Source of the DNA: Paraburkholderia kururiensis
GTDB taxonomy: Bacteria > Pseudomonadota > Gammaproteobacteria > Burkholderiales > Burkholderiaceae
DNA length: 64,000 nucleotides
Direction of reading: 5' to 3'
NCBI RefSeq assembly: GCF_034424375.1
Contig: NZ_CP139965.1
Span: 1,860,001-1,924,000, forward strand
Shown: positions 17,299 to 26,021 of the stretch, one piece after another
How the letters are laid out: each line of letters starts with the position of its first letter
Numbering within the stretch: position 1 is the first letter of the stretch
Made by a program: the position numbers and the translations under genes
Notes under the pieces: generated by a model
The model's input: only the letters and a program-made list of their open reading frames with translations
What the model was told of the DNA's origin: nothing
The model's database searches: none

Positions 17299-18330
17299 TC
17301 ACGACACCACGTCGGCAAGCGGACGCCGCGGCGCGTGAGGCGTATCGGGCCCGCGGCCGATGCGCAGCAACAGCTGCGGCGTGGACGCCGTGCCGATCGC
17401 CGCGCGCAGCCGTTCGCGCAGTTCGGGCGTTTCGATGGGCTGGTTCAGATACGACGCGGTATAGCCTTCGTCCACCGCGGTCAGCAGCACGCGTTCGAGC
17501 GCCTGGCCTGTGGCGAGCCAGGCCTCGGCGTTATCGGCGCCGGTGGAAATGGTCACGAGAAGCGGCGAGCCTTCCACGAGCCGATGATGCGCCGCGGCCA
17601 TGCCGCCGCCCACGTCGAAGGTGCGAATCACGGAGGTCAGGAGTGGCGCCGCGACATCGAGCAACGCGGGCACGCCCGCCGCGTAGGCCGGCATGCCGTC
17701 GTCGCTGCGGCGCGGATGCACCCAGCTCGCGAGTTCGCGGCGAAAGCGCGCGTCCGCGAATTGCAGGCGGTCGGCGTCGGCGATGAGTTCGGCAATGCGC
17801 TCGCGGTCCGCGGGGGCATCGATGCACGCGACGTCCGCGCCTTCGGCCGCGCCCGCTTCGATCAGCCGACGCTGTGCGGCTGGCGGGACCGGTTCGTCGA
17901 CGAACGCGGCGCGCGTGGTCATGCGCTGCACGATGGCGGGAAAGAGCGCGTCGAGCGACGCATCGCGACGACCGCCGGGCACGATGCGCACGTGGGCCAG
18001 CACGTCGGGGTCGGCATGCGACGGAAACACCGTGATCGCGTAGGCCAGGCCGAAGCGCTGCAGCGCCACGCGCAGATTGAAGAGCGCCGCGCCGCAACTG
18101 ATGATGAGTTCGCGGTCGAACGGGTCTACCACGGGCAGCGCGCGCAGACGGTCGGCGCACAGCGTCACGGCGTCGCCGTCCACGATGAAGCGCCACGGTT
18201 GCGTGTTGTGGCTGGAGGGCGCGAGCACCGCGTACCGCAGCGCGAAGCGCAATTTCTCTTCCACGCCGGCCGACGGCGCGAGCTGGTGTTCGTCGACATC
18301 CCACGCGGCGGAACGCGTAACATGGTCCAT
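17299..18330 (-). CDS. Acg-like nitroreductase family protein
   Basis: 343-aa flavin-binding nitroreductase-fold protein resembling the Acg family. Start at 18330 with GAGGGAGG upstream; the open frame beyond is a shadow of the next gene. Seen: LAPSSHNTQPWRF near the N-terminus (FMN phosphate region), DPFDRELIISCGAAL, and the C-terminal SYLNQPIETPELRERL and LLLRIGRGP segments. Mycobacterial Acg (Rv2032) belongs to the DosR dormancy regulon and may sequester FMN, a parallel to this setting. Its substrate is unknown. Confidence 0.85.
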   Translation of the reverse strand: MDHVTRSAAWDVDEHQLAPSAGVEEKLRFALRYAVLAPSSHNTQPWRFIVDGDAVTLCADRLRALPVVDPFDRELIISCGAALFNLRVALQRFGLAYAITVFPSHADPDVLAHVRIVPGGRRDASLDALFPAIVQRMTTRAAFVDEPVPPAAQRRLIEAGAAEGADVACIDAPADRERIAELIADADRLQFADARFRRELASWVHPRRSDDGMPAYAAGVPALLDVAAPLLTSVIRTFDVGGGMAAAHHRLVEGSPLLVTISTGADNAEAWLATGQALERVLLTAVDEGYTASYLNQPIETPELRERLRAAIGTASTPQLLLRIGRGPDTPHAPRRPLADVVS

Positions 18331-18442
18331 CGTGCGGCCTCCCTCGGTTGGTAGGGTGATGAGCGGAATGCGAAGCCGCCGCAGAGGGGCGGGTTTCACG
18401 CCGCTATCCGGCTTATCGTCGCAGCGGGTGGTGGGGGCGGAG

Positions 18443-18456
18443 TTGATGCAGGTCAG
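18443..18456 (-). promoter_or_regulatory. FNR-like box (TTGATGCAGGTCAG) between divergent nitroreductase and alcohol dehydrogenase
   Basis: Eight of ten matches. It ends 15 bp before the alcohol dehydrogenase start codon, too close to activate that gene from -41.5. It is 113 bp from the nitroreductase start, where GATAAG (18412-18417) could be a -10 at a looser 25-bp spacing. It could activate the minus gene and block or reset the plus gene. Confidence 0.6.
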
Positions 18457-18471
18457 CGAAGGAGAGTCAGC

Positions 18472-19458
18472 ATGCGCGCAATGGTGTTCGACGGCTCGGC
18501 ACCGTATCTGAAGGAAATGTCGTTGCCGGACCCGGTGCCCGAAGCGGGGCAACTGCTGATCGACATACACGCGTGCGGCGTGTGCCGCACGGACCTGCAC
18601 GTCGTCGACGGCGAACTCACCGAGCCGAAGCGACCCGTCATTCCCGGCCATGAAATCGTCGGTACCGTAGCGGCGTTGGGCGCGGACGTGACGGGCTTCG
18701 CCGTGGGCGACCGCGTAGGCGTGCCGTGGGTCGGCCATACCTGCGGACATTGCCGCTATTGCCTCGCGCACCGCGAGAATCTCTGCGACGACCCGCGCTT
18801 CACGGGCTATACGCTCGACGGCGGCTATGCCGAGCGCACCGTCGCCGACAGCCGCTACTGCTTCCATTTGCCGGAGCGTTACAGCGACATCGAGGCCGCG
18901 CCGCTCCTGTGCGCGGGACTGATCGGCTACCGCACCTTGAGCATGGCGGGCGACGCGCGACGCATCGGCATCTACGGCTTCGGCGCGGCGGCGCATATCG
19001 TGGCCCAGGTGGCGCGCCATCAGGACCGCGAAGTCTATGCGTTCACGCGCAGCGGCGACACGGCTGCGCAGTCGCTCGCGCGGCGCCTGGGGGCCGCATG
19101 GGCGGGCGGCAGCGACGAGACGCCGCCCGCGCCGCTCGACGCCGCGCTCATCTTCGCGCCCGTGGGCGCGCTCGTGCCCCTCGCGCTCAAAGCGGTGGTG
19201 AAGGGCGGCACGGTAGTCTGCGGCGGCATCCACATGAGCGACATCCCGTCGTTTCCCTACGCGTTCCTGTGGGGCGAGCGGCGGGTGGTGTCGGTGGCGA
19301 ATCTCACGCGCGAAGACGGACAGGCTTTCATGCGCATCGCCGGCGCCGTGCCGCTCGCGATCGAGACGACACCGTACGCGCTCTCCGATGCGAACCAGGC
19401 GCTGGACGATTTGAGGGCGGGGAGAGTGTCGGGGGCGGCGGTGTTGGTGGTGAGGTGA
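18472..19458 (+). CDS. zinc-dependent alcohol dehydrogenase
   Basis: 328-aa medium-chain NAD(P)-dependent alcohol dehydrogenase. Catalytic zinc ligands are Cys38 (in ACGVCRTD) and His60 (PGHE), with a likely third Cys near 156 (LLCAGL). The structural zinc site is Cys91, 94, 97 and 105 (CGHCRYC...C). The Rossmann motif is GIYGFGAAAH. Start at 18472 with AAGGAGAG upstream. It probably reduces aldehydes to alcohols to regenerate NAD+ under low oxygen. It starts 15 bp after an FNR-like box shared with the divergent nitroreductase. Confidence 0.92.
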   Translation: MRAMVFDGSAPYLKEMSLPDPVPEAGQLLIDIHACGVCRTDLHVVDGELTEPKRPVIPGHEIVGTVAALGADVTGFAVGDRVGVPWVGHTCGHCRYCLAHRENLCDDPRFTGYTLDGGYAERTVADSRYCFHLPERYSDIEAAPLLCAGLIGYRTLSMAGDARRIGIYGFGAAAHIVAQVARHQDREVYAFTRSGDTAAQSLARRLGAAWAGGSDETPPAPLDAALIFAPVGALVPLALKAVVKGGTVVCGGIHMSDIPSFPYAFLWGERRVVSVANLTREDGQAFMRIAGAVPLAIETTPYALSDANQALDDLRAGRVSGAAVLVVR

Positions 19459-19511
19459 GGGGGGCGAGGGCGGCTTGCTTCGGTCAGCGGTACGGTGGTT
19501 TAGCGGTTCAA

Positions 19512-19538
19512 CGGCTCATACGGCTCATACGGCTCAGC
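19512..19538. repeat. 3 x 9-bp tandem repeat (CGGCTCATA)
   Basis: Two exact copies of CGGCTCATA followed by CGGCTCAGC, in the 122-bp gap between convergent genes. Probably a slippage product; no function is suggested. Confidence 0.6.
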
Positions 19539-19580
19539 GGTCGACAACCTCAACTCGCCTGGCATCGCCCCGAGCCCCAG

Positions 19581-21122
19581 TCAAACTCCTCGCGCATGAA
19601 TCGCCGGCACGTACTTCGCTGAGACATCCCGGCACGCCGCGGCGATCTGCTCTACCACGGGTGCCCACTGCCCCGGCTGCGTTTGGCGAAACAACCGCAT
19701 CGTGCCCGGATACCAGGGCGAATCGGTTCGCCCACGTACCCATCGCCAATCGAGCCCCAGCGCCGGAAGCATGACCCAGCCCGGCTTGCCCAACGACCCG
19801 GCAAGATGCGCGACCGCGGTGTCGACGCTGATGACCAAGTCGAGCTGCGCGATCAGTGCGGAGCTGTCGGCGAAGTCGGTGATGTCCGGCGCGACATCGA
19901 GCACGAAGGGGCCGCCCTGAAGCGCGCTCGCTTCGGCTTCCCCTTGTCCCTTCTGCAAGCTCACGAAGCTCACGCCAGGCACGTTCAGCAACGGCCTCAA
20001 CGTCTCGAGCGACGGCAAGGACCGGTTGCGATCGTTGCCGTGACCTGCATGGCCTTTCCAGACGAGGCCCACTTTGAGTCCCTTCAACGGCGCAACGCGA
20101 GGCCGCCATTTCTCGACGAGTTCCGCATCCGCGTGCAGGTAGGCCGCCGGCGGAATGGAATCGAGCGTGGTGCCCACCACGTGCGCAATGCTGAGCGGCA
20201 ACGTCCAGTAGTCGTGCGGCGCACGCGCGAGATCGGACTGGCCGTCGACCACCGCGTCGACGCCCGGTACGTTGCCGAACAATCGACGCAACGCCGGCGC
20301 GCAGGCCAGCGTGATCCACGCCGCGCCGCGCGCTTTGAGCAACGAGAGATACCGCCCGAACTGGATCATGTCGCCGAAGCCCTGCTCCTGCCAGACGAGC
20401 ACGGCCTTGCCTTGTAGCGATTGCCCCTGCCATTGCGGATAGGCGACGCCGGGCGGCACCGCGGTTCGGTCCGTCAATGCGGCATCGGAGCGGGCTTCGA
20501 ACAGCGGCCAGCCTTCTTCGAAGCGGCCAAGGCTCAGCAGCAGCGCGCCGAGCTTGCATCGCGCGTCGGCGTAGCGCGGGTCGACCGCGAGCGCTTTCCG
20601 GTAGGCCGATTCCGCTTCCTGCAGGCGCTCCTGTTCGACGAGCACCGTGCCGAGACTGCACAGCAGGACCGGATGATCGCGATGCAGCGAAAGGGCCTGC
20701 CGGCAGGCGGCCTCGGCGTCCGACAACTGGCCGCACGTCTTCAGCAACGTACACAGATTGTGGTGAGCGTCGAGGTAATCGGGACGTGCCGCCAGCGCTG
20801 CGCGGTAGCACGCCTGCGCCTCTGCGAACCGGTCGAGCCCATGCAGCAGCACGCCCAGGTTGTAATGCGCCTGAGCGTTGTGCGGGTCGGCCTCGACGGC
20901 CATCCGCCAATAGCGTTCGGCGTCGAGCTTGCGATCGAGGCGCAGCGCGCAGGCCGCAGCCAGGTTCAACGCTTGCGCGCGTTCAGCGCTTCCGGGTACG
21001 CCCGGTTCGAGCACGGGGTCGAGCACCGTCAGCGCCTCGAGCACGTTGCCGCTCGAATAGAGGGCAAGCGCCGTCTGGTATCGGCCGGTGCCCGAGGGCA
21101 AATGCGATTGCGCAGGGTCCAT
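19581..21122 (-). CDS. TPR-containing glycosyltransferase-like protein
   Basis: 513 aa: about five to six tetratricopeptide repeats over residues ~15-220 (for example AHYNLGVLLHGLDRFAEAQA), followed by a GT-B-like domain. That domain holds LVWQEQGFGDMIQF, GLVWKGHAGHGNDRNRS and the family signature VSVDTAVAHLAGSLGKPGWVM...DWRW...DSPWYP. TPR proteins of this kind may glycosylate proteins or surface glycans. The C-terminal half matches the protein at 36393-37559, so the window holds two members of one family. It is flanked by the ADH and an MFS gene, with no clear operon partner. Confidence 0.82.
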   Translation of the reverse strand: MDPAQSHLPSGTGRYQTALALYSSGNVLEALTVLDPVLEPGVPGSAERAQALNLAAACALRLDRKLDAERYWRMAVEADPHNAQAHYNLGVLLHGLDRFAEAQACYRAALAARPDYLDAHHNLCTLLKTCGQLSDAEAACRQALSLHRDHPVLLCSLGTVLVEQERLQEAESAYRKALAVDPRYADARCKLGALLLSLGRFEEGWPLFEARSDAALTDRTAVPPGVAYPQWQGQSLQGKAVLVWQEQGFGDMIQFGRYLSLLKARGAAWITLACAPALRRLFGNVPGVDAVVDGQSDLARAPHDYWTLPLSIAHVVGTTLDSIPPAAYLHADAELVEKWRPRVAPLKGLKVGLVWKGHAGHGNDRNRSLPSLETLRPLLNVPGVSFVSLQKGQGEAEASALQGGPFVLDVAPDITDFADSSALIAQLDLVISVDTAVAHLAGSLGKPGWVMLPALGLDWRWVRGRTDSPWYPGTMRLFRQTQPGQWAPVVEQIAAACRDVSAKYVPAIHARGV

Positions 21123-21231
21123 CGATCGTCTCTTCTTGTGCCTCGAACATGATGGATCGGGATTCTACGCAGTTTCGCCATCGGCCTGCCGCGCACGCCT
21201 TGCCTGCGTCCCCCTGCGCCCCGCCTGCGCC

Positions 21232-22428
21232 TCACCCGCGCTTTGTCACTGTCAGCGCCACGCCGACCAACGCCACCGAAACCGCCGCAAATATCCCGTC
21301 CGCCCACAGGTGTCCGACATACCGCGACAGCACGGCCACGCCCACGGCCGGCAGCGAATTGCCGCCATAGCAGCACAGCAGATACGCCGACAGCAGTTCA
21401 GCCCGATGCTCCGGCGGCGCGATGCGGTTGATCTCCTGGAGACTGCCGCGAAATCCGAAGGCGGACGCGATCCCGCACAGCGCGGTCGCGGCGATCAGCA
21501 CCGCGATCGATCCCGCTGCCTGCGCCCACAACAGCAGCGCGAGGCTGGGCGGCAGCAGCCACAAGCCGGTGATCATCGTGGCGCGGGACGTGAGCGCGGG
21601 CGTCAGAACCACGGTCGCGGCGCCCACGGCAAACAGTTCGGCCACCACGGCGCCGCTCAGTGCCGGGCTGTGCACGTGCATGCTGGCGGCGAGCAGGTTG
21701 GGCAGCAACGCGGCGTAGAAGCCGAGCAGCGCGAAAGTCGCGAACGCGGTGACAGCGGGCGCGACGAAGGCGGCGCGCGCTTGCCTCGGCACGCCGACGC
21801 GGGGTCTGAAAGACAGCGACCGGCGGCGGTTCGCAACGGGCGCCACGGTCTCACGCGTGCGCAGCGTGAGCACGGCCGTCACGCAAAGGATCAGCAGGTA
21901 GACCACGTACACCGTGCGCAGCGGCCACGGCGCGAATTGCGCGAGCAGGCCCGCCGCCGCCACGCCGCCCGCGAGGCCGACCAGGTTGACGGCTGCGGCG
22001 AGCCGGCTCGCGGGGGCTTTGTCTTTGCCGCCGTGCAGGTCGGCGATCCACGCGGTTGCCGTCGCCGCGCCCACGCCGATGGCGAGCCCGCTCGCGGCCC
22101 GCGCGACGAAGAGCAGCGCGGGATGGACGGCCACGAGGAACAGCAGCGCGCTCGCCCCGCCCACGGCGAGCACCAGCAGGCTGACGGGGCGTCGACCGGC
22201 CGCGTCGGACACGCGCCCCAACGCGAGCAATGCGCCGAGATTGCCCACCACGTACGTCGCGTAGACGAGCGTGATGGTCAGATCGGACAGCCCGAATGCG
22301 CGCTGATAAAGCGGATACAGCGGTGTGACGAGCGTACTGCCGGCATACAGCGTGCCGAGCAGCACGGCTGCCGCGACGAGCGACGCCGGGCCGCTCAGCG
22401 CCGCGGGCTGCGAGAGACGTGCGTGCAT
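21232..22428 (-). CDS. MFS transporter
   Basis: 398 aa with about 12 hydrophobic segments; start at 22428 with GGAGC upstream. LGRVSDAAGRRP between helices 2 and 3 is the MFS signature loop (G-x3-D-x2-GRR). Sugar-efflux or drug-efflux-like members share this layout, but no substrate can be assigned. It is upstream on the minus strand of the TPR-glycosyltransferase gene, separated by 109 bp. Confidence 0.85.
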   Translation of the reverse strand: MHARLSQPAALSGPASLVAAAVLLGTLYAGSTLVTPLYPLYQRAFGLSDLTITLVYATYVVGNLGALLALGRVSDAAGRRPVSLLVLAVGGASALLFLVAVHPALLFVARAASGLAIGVGAATATAWIADLHGGKDKAPASRLAAAVNLVGLAGGVAAAGLLAQFAPWPLRTVYVVYLLILCVTAVLTLRTRETVAPVANRRRSLSFRPRVGVPRQARAAFVAPAVTAFATFALLGFYAALLPNLLAASMHVHSPALSGAVVAELFAVGAATVVLTPALTSRATMITGLWLLPPSLALLLWAQAAGSIAVLIAATALCGIASAFGFRGSLQEINRIAPPEHRAELLSAYLLCCYGGNSLPAVGVAVLSRYVGHLWADGIFAAVSVALVGVALTVTKRG

Positions 22429-22534
22429 GGCTTGCTCCGTGGTGCAGGTACGCCAGCGAAGGCAGCAAGCCATGTTCCGCCGCGGCGCGTCACGCGTTCA
22501 TGCAGCCCCGGTGCGGCGAGTGCGCGGCGTACGC

Positions 22535-22951
22535 TCAGGCGGGGTTTTTCGCCGCCTGGATCATCTTCCAGCCGTTGCCGGCGGGGTCGCGAAAGCCGGC
22601 GTCCACGTTGCCGAAGCGGTCCACCGGTTCCTGGGTGAACTCCACGCCGCGGGCTTTGAGCCGGGCGTAGCTCGCGCGGCAGTCGTCGACGGAAAGGACG
22701 AGCGGCGGCATGGCGCCCTTGGCCACCATGGCGAGCAGGGTTTGCGCGGTGGCGGCGTCGTGGATGGGCGGCCCCGGCAGAAACAGGCCGAGCTGGAACG
22801 ACGGCTGGTCCGGATGCTGCACCGTGAGCCAGCGGTACGGGCCGTTGCTCACGTCCGTGTGAACGCGGAATCCGAGTTTGTCGACATAGAACGCGAGCGC
22901 TTCGTCCTGATTGTCGACGTAGAGCCCCACCACGTTGATGCCCTCATTCAT
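22535..22951 (-). CDS. VOC family (glyoxalase-like) protein
   Basis: 138-aa protein of the vicinal-oxygen-chelate fold, two beta-alpha-beta-beta-beta modules: VVGLYVDNQDEALAFYVDKL at the start and ARGVEFTQEPVDRFG plus FRDPAGNGWKMIQ at the end. Such proteins bind metal and act in glyoxalase, dioxygenase or antibiotic-binding roles. The start at 22951 has a very strong AGGAGGAGG site. It overlaps the preceding AraC gene by 4 bp (ATGA), showing translational coupling; the regulator probably controls this operon. Confidence 0.88.
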   Translation of the reverse strand: MNEGINVVGLYVDNQDEALAFYVDKLGFRVHTDVSNGPYRWLTVQHPDQPSFQLGLFLPGPPIHDAATAQTLLAMVAKGAMPPLVLSVDDCRASYARLKARGVEFTQEPVDRFGNVDAGFRDPAGNGWKMIQAAKNPA

Positions 22952-23535
22952 GACGCCTCCTCCTCCTGGGTAGATGGCGCGAATGTAGCGCCGGCCGCGC
23001 GGCGGCGCTTCTCCAAAACTGCGATGGTGAGGTCGGGACGCTGCGCCGCCTTCAGCACGCACGCGGGGATGCGCTCCAGGTCGCGCGTGTCGGCCGGCGC
23101 GGCGCGGCTCGCGGCGCGCAGGGCGCCCGGGCTTTGGCCGGTGACGTCGCGAAAAACGCGCCCGAACGTGCCGAGACTCTCCCAGCCCGTGGCGAAGGCG
23201 ATCTCGGTGATGCCCAGTTCGGTGTCGCGCAGCAGCGCGATGGCCTGCTCGATGCGGCGCGTGAGCAGGTAGCGGTGCGGCGGCACGCCGAAAGCGCGCT
23301 TGAACGAGCGCGCGAAATGGGCCTCGGAGACGCCGCTCACCCGCGCCAGACGCCTGACGGGCCAGGCCTCGTGCGAGGCGGCGTCCATGCGGTCTTTCGC
23401 GCGCAACAGGCGGCGCAGCAGGGCGGGGTCTTCCAGGGCGTCAGCCAGGACAGGAGAGGAGGCGGGAGCAGAGGCAGCGGGCGAGGCAGCGGACGAGGCG
23501 GGCGCGGCTGCGCGTCGGTCTGATCGAGCGGGCAT
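22948..23535 (-). CDS. AraC family transcriptional regulator
   Basis: 195-aa regulator. After an Ala/Ser-rich N-terminal segment (residues 5-35) comes the AraC/XylS DNA-binding domain. Its first helix-turn-helix is VRRLARVSGVSEAHFARSF and its second is GITEIAFATGWESLGTFGRV. There is no room for a cupin sensor domain, so the effector may be protein-level or absent. The start at 23535 (MPARSD) is preferred to upstream in-frame Mets that fall in low-complexity sequence. It is coupled to the VOC gene by an ATGA overlap. Confidence 0.87.
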   Translation of the reverse strand: MPARSDRRAAAPASSAASPAASAPASSPVLADALEDPALLRRLLRAKDRMDAASHEAWPVRRLARVSGVSEAHFARSFKRAFGVPPHRYLLTRRIEQAIALLRDTELGITEIAFATGWESLGTFGRVFRDVTGQSPGALRAASRAAPADTRDLERIPACVLKAAQRPDLTIAVLEKRRRAAGATFAPSTQEEEAS

Positions 23536-23802
23536 GCGTCTTCGGATAGTGGGCGGGCGGAATGCGCGTAGTTTAGGCCGCATCGGGCGGCCACTGTGAC
23601 GGTCGCCGAAAGCGGCGGAAGTTTTCCTGCGGCGGATGCTGGTGCTGCAGAGCATCAGACGACACCAACCAGCACCCGGCAAATAAGCCAAATAAGGCAC
23701 CGGCACGGCGTTGTGCGCTGCTCGCGGCGCGATCGCGTCGCACGTAGTAGGCTTCGCGCCAGAGACTGCCCGCCTGCCCGCCATTTCCCAACGGACCCTT
23801 CC

Positions 23803-24585
23803 ATGCCCTCGCATTTCTCCTGCACGATGTGCGGCCGCTGCTGCCGGGATCTGCGTCTACCGTTGAGCCTCGCGGAAGCGGCGGACTGGCTGCGCGACGG
23901 CGGAGAGACGCAACTGCTCTGCGACGCCATCCCCTGGCCCGTCGAGCCGGCCGCCGACGATCGCCTCGCCGCCTACAAGTCGAGGCGTTCCTTTCCGGCG
24001 ATGAGCGGCACGCTGCCGTTGCGCGTGATCGTGACGGTCGTGGCCGCGTTCGAAGGGCCGTGCCCGCATCTGCAAGCCGACCTGCGCTGCGGCGCGTACG
24101 ATCGACGGCCGCGCGTATGCCGCATTTATCCCGCGGAGATCAATCCGTTCATCGAGCTTCAGCCGGCTGCCAAGCTGTGTCCGCCCGAGGCATGGGACGA
24201 GCGTCATCCGGTGCTCGAAGTCGAGGGGCGCTACGCGAATGCCTCGCTGGTGGCGACCATCGACGCCTTTCGCGCGGCCGACATCCACGACGTCGAGGCG
24301 AAACGCAGACTCTGCGATGTACTCGGCGTGCGCACGGCGGCGGTGGCAAACGAGGGCTTCGTGGTGATTGCGCCGGGGCGAGAGGCCATGGCGAACGCAA
24401 TCGCTGCGGCGATGCGCGACGACGAAGTCGCGAGCGACGCTGCGAGCGCGGCGTCGTGGACCTTCATTTCCAACCGCCGCGGCACGCGCGAGACGCTGGT
24501 TTCGGTCGATGCGAAAGCAGGCGCGCCCGAAGCCCTGCCCGCGTTGCACGAATACCTCGGGTTTCAGGCGGCGAACGGGGATTGA
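23803..24585 (+). CDS. YkgJ-type cysteine-cluster protein
   Basis: 260-aa protein with an N-terminal metal-binding cysteine cluster (C7, C10, C13, C14 in CTMCGRCC), and further Cys in GPCPHL, RCGAYDRRPRVC and LCPPE. This is the YkgJ/UPF0153 pattern, which is thought to hold a zinc or Fe-S centre. Function is unknown; some relatives help in oxidative modifications of proteins. Start at 23803. It is alone on the plus strand and convergent with fnr. Confidence 0.85.
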   Translation: MPSHFSCTMCGRCCRDLRLPLSLAEAADWLRDGGETQLLCDAIPWPVEPAADDRLAAYKSRRSFPAMSGTLPLRVIVTVVAAFEGPCPHLQADLRCGAYDRRPRVCRIYPAEINPFIELQPAAKLCPPEAWDERHPVLEVEGRYANASLVATIDAFRAADIHDVEAKRRLCDVLGVRTAAVANEGFVVIAPGREAMANAIAAAMRDDEVASDAASAASWTFISNRRGTRETLVSVDAKAGAPEALPALHEYLGFQAANGD

Positions 24586-24644
24586 TTCGTGGTGCGGTGA
24601 CGACAGAGCCGATACGGAACCGCCACGCCCAATCCATCAAAAGC

Positions 24645-24676
24645 CCAAAAAAAAGACGGCGCATTGCTGCGCCGTC
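24645..24676 (-). terminator. rho-independent terminator of the fnr operon
   Basis: Perfect 9-bp stem GACGGCGCA / TGCGCCGTC with a 4-nt loop. On the minus strand it is followed by a run of eight or more T. It is 134 bp beyond the fnr stop codon. Confidence 0.85.
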
Positions 24677-24809
24677 AAAGCACACACCTCTTTCGAGGCA
24701 CTTGCACCCACTCATTCGCCGGAGCGAGCCGGCTAACCTTACGTCCTCAACGTCGGCCGCCTTGTCATGCGCGACCCACAGACATCCTGTGTACTGCCGC
24801 GTGCAGCCA

Positions 24810-25604
24810 TCACACGCGCGCCAATCCTTCCATGTTCGTGATGCGGATCTGCTTGCCGTGCGTATCGACCAGCTTCTCGCGCTGGAACTTCGAGAACATC
24901 CGGCTGACCGTTTCGAGCTTCATGCCCAGGTAGCAGCCGATTTCTTCGCGCGTCATGCGCAGGTGGAATTCCGAAGCCGAGTAGCCACGCGACTTGAAGC
25001 GGCTCGACAGATTCAGCAGGAACGTGGCGAGGCGTTGCTCGGCGCTCATCGTGCCCAGCAGCATCATGAGACCCGATTCGCGCACGATCTCGCCGCTCAT
25101 CATCTGGTGCACGTGGTGCTGCATCGACTTCACTTCGCGGCACACCACTTCGAGCAGGCCGAACGGAATGATGCAGACCTGGCTGTCTTCCAGCGCGACG
25201 GCGTCGCAGCTGTGACGGCCGGCGTAGACGCCGTCGAGGCCCATCGCATCGCCGGCAATCTGGAAGCCCGTCACCTGCTCGCGGCCATCGCGATGGATCA
25301 CCACGGTCTTGAACGAGCCGACGCGCACGGCGTAGATGCTCTGGAACGCGTCGTTGCCGCGATACAGCGCTTCGCCGCGGCGCACGTTGCGCGTAGTGCA
25401 GATGATTGCGTCGAGCCGTTCCAGCTCCGCCGTGGTGAGGCTGGGCGGCAGGCAGATGGCGCGCATCGAGCAGGTCGAGCAGCGCGCCACAGTGCGCTTG
25501 GGCGTATCAACCGGTGCGTCGACAGGAGCGATCGGGAACGTCTGATAGGCGGTGTGCGGCGAGCCAGACGGAACAGCTACGTCACAGGCGGTACTCGAAT
25601 ACAT
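24810..25604 (-). CDS. fnr: FNR/ANR-type oxygen-sensing Crp-family regulator
   Basis: 264-aa regulator with a full FNR signature. The N-terminal cysteines C42, C45 and C51 (CSTCSMRAIC) plus C144 (SQVC) can ligate a [4Fe-4S] cluster that is lost in oxygen. A cyclic-nucleotide-fold domain follows. The C-terminal HTH includes TREEIGCYLGMKLETVSRMF, with E231, S234 and R235 reproducing the E-x2-SR residues that read TTGAT half-sites in E. coli FNR. The start is set at 25604, since AGGAG lies 6 nt upstream; the ATG at 25610 abuts the ribosome site. It is downstream of an orphan receiver gene by 9 bp. It is the natural regulator for the boxes listed here. Confidence 0.95.
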   Translation of the reverse strand: MYSSTACDVAVPSGSPHTAYQTFPIAPVDAPVDTPKRTVARCSTCSMRAICLPPSLTTAELERLDAIICTTRNVRRGEALYRGNDAFQSIYAVRVGSFKTVVIHRDGREQVTGFQIAGDAMGLDGVYAGRHSCDAVALEDSQVCIIPFGLLEVVCREVKSMQHHVHQMMSGEIVRESGLMMLLGTMSAEQRLATFLLNLSSRFKSRGYSASEFHLRMTREEIGCYLGMKLETVSRMFSKFQREKLVDTHGKQIRITNMEGLARV

Positions 25605-25613
25605 GTCCATCTC

Positions 25614-26021
25614 CTATGCGACAGCACGCGTGCTGCGCGTGCGGGCAATTGCTTCAACGGCGCTGCGGGCTTCTTCGAATTCGGCTGTCTTGTCGAAGAA
25701 GTACTGCGCTCCCGCCGCGAGGCTTGCTTCGCGAATGGCCGGACCTGCGTGATTCGTCAACATCATCGTGACTACGGGCTGGTTCGCTGCGGTGACGGCT
25801 TCGATCAGTTCGAGGCCGTTGCCTTGTGCGAGCCGCAGGTCGGCGATCACGAGATCCGGACAGGATGCTGCAATGCCTTCGAGCGCGGCGGACACGTCTT
25901 CCGCTTCTCCCACCACGCACACTCCGTCGATCCTGCCGAGCGAGAGCGAGATTCTTCGCCTCACCGGCACCGAGTCTTCCGCGAGGAAGACTTTCAGCTT
26001 CGTGGACCGTTCGGATTTCAT
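25614..26021 (-). CDS. stand-alone response regulator receiver protein
   Basis: 135-aa CheY-like receiver without an output domain. FLAEDSVPVRR carries the acidic pair, IADLRLAQG the phospho-acceptor Asp, MMLTN the conserved Thr, and FFDKT the Lys. It sits 9 bp upstream of fnr on the same strand, surely co-transcribed. It may relay a phosphate signal from the adjacent histidine kinase or tune FNR activity by protein contact (inference). Confidence 0.88.
   Translation of the reverse strand: MKSERSTKLKVFLAEDSVPVRRRISLSLGRIDGVCVVGEAEDVSAALEGIAASCPDLVIADLRLAQGNGLELIEAVTAANQPVVTMMLTNHAGPAIREASLAAGAQYFFDKTAEFEEARSAVEAIARTRSTRAVA

Noticed and set aside
24655..24676. Possible tRNA-like or small RNA stem near 24.66 kb
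   Set aside because: A simple stem with a T-run on the minus strand; it is explained as the fnr terminator.
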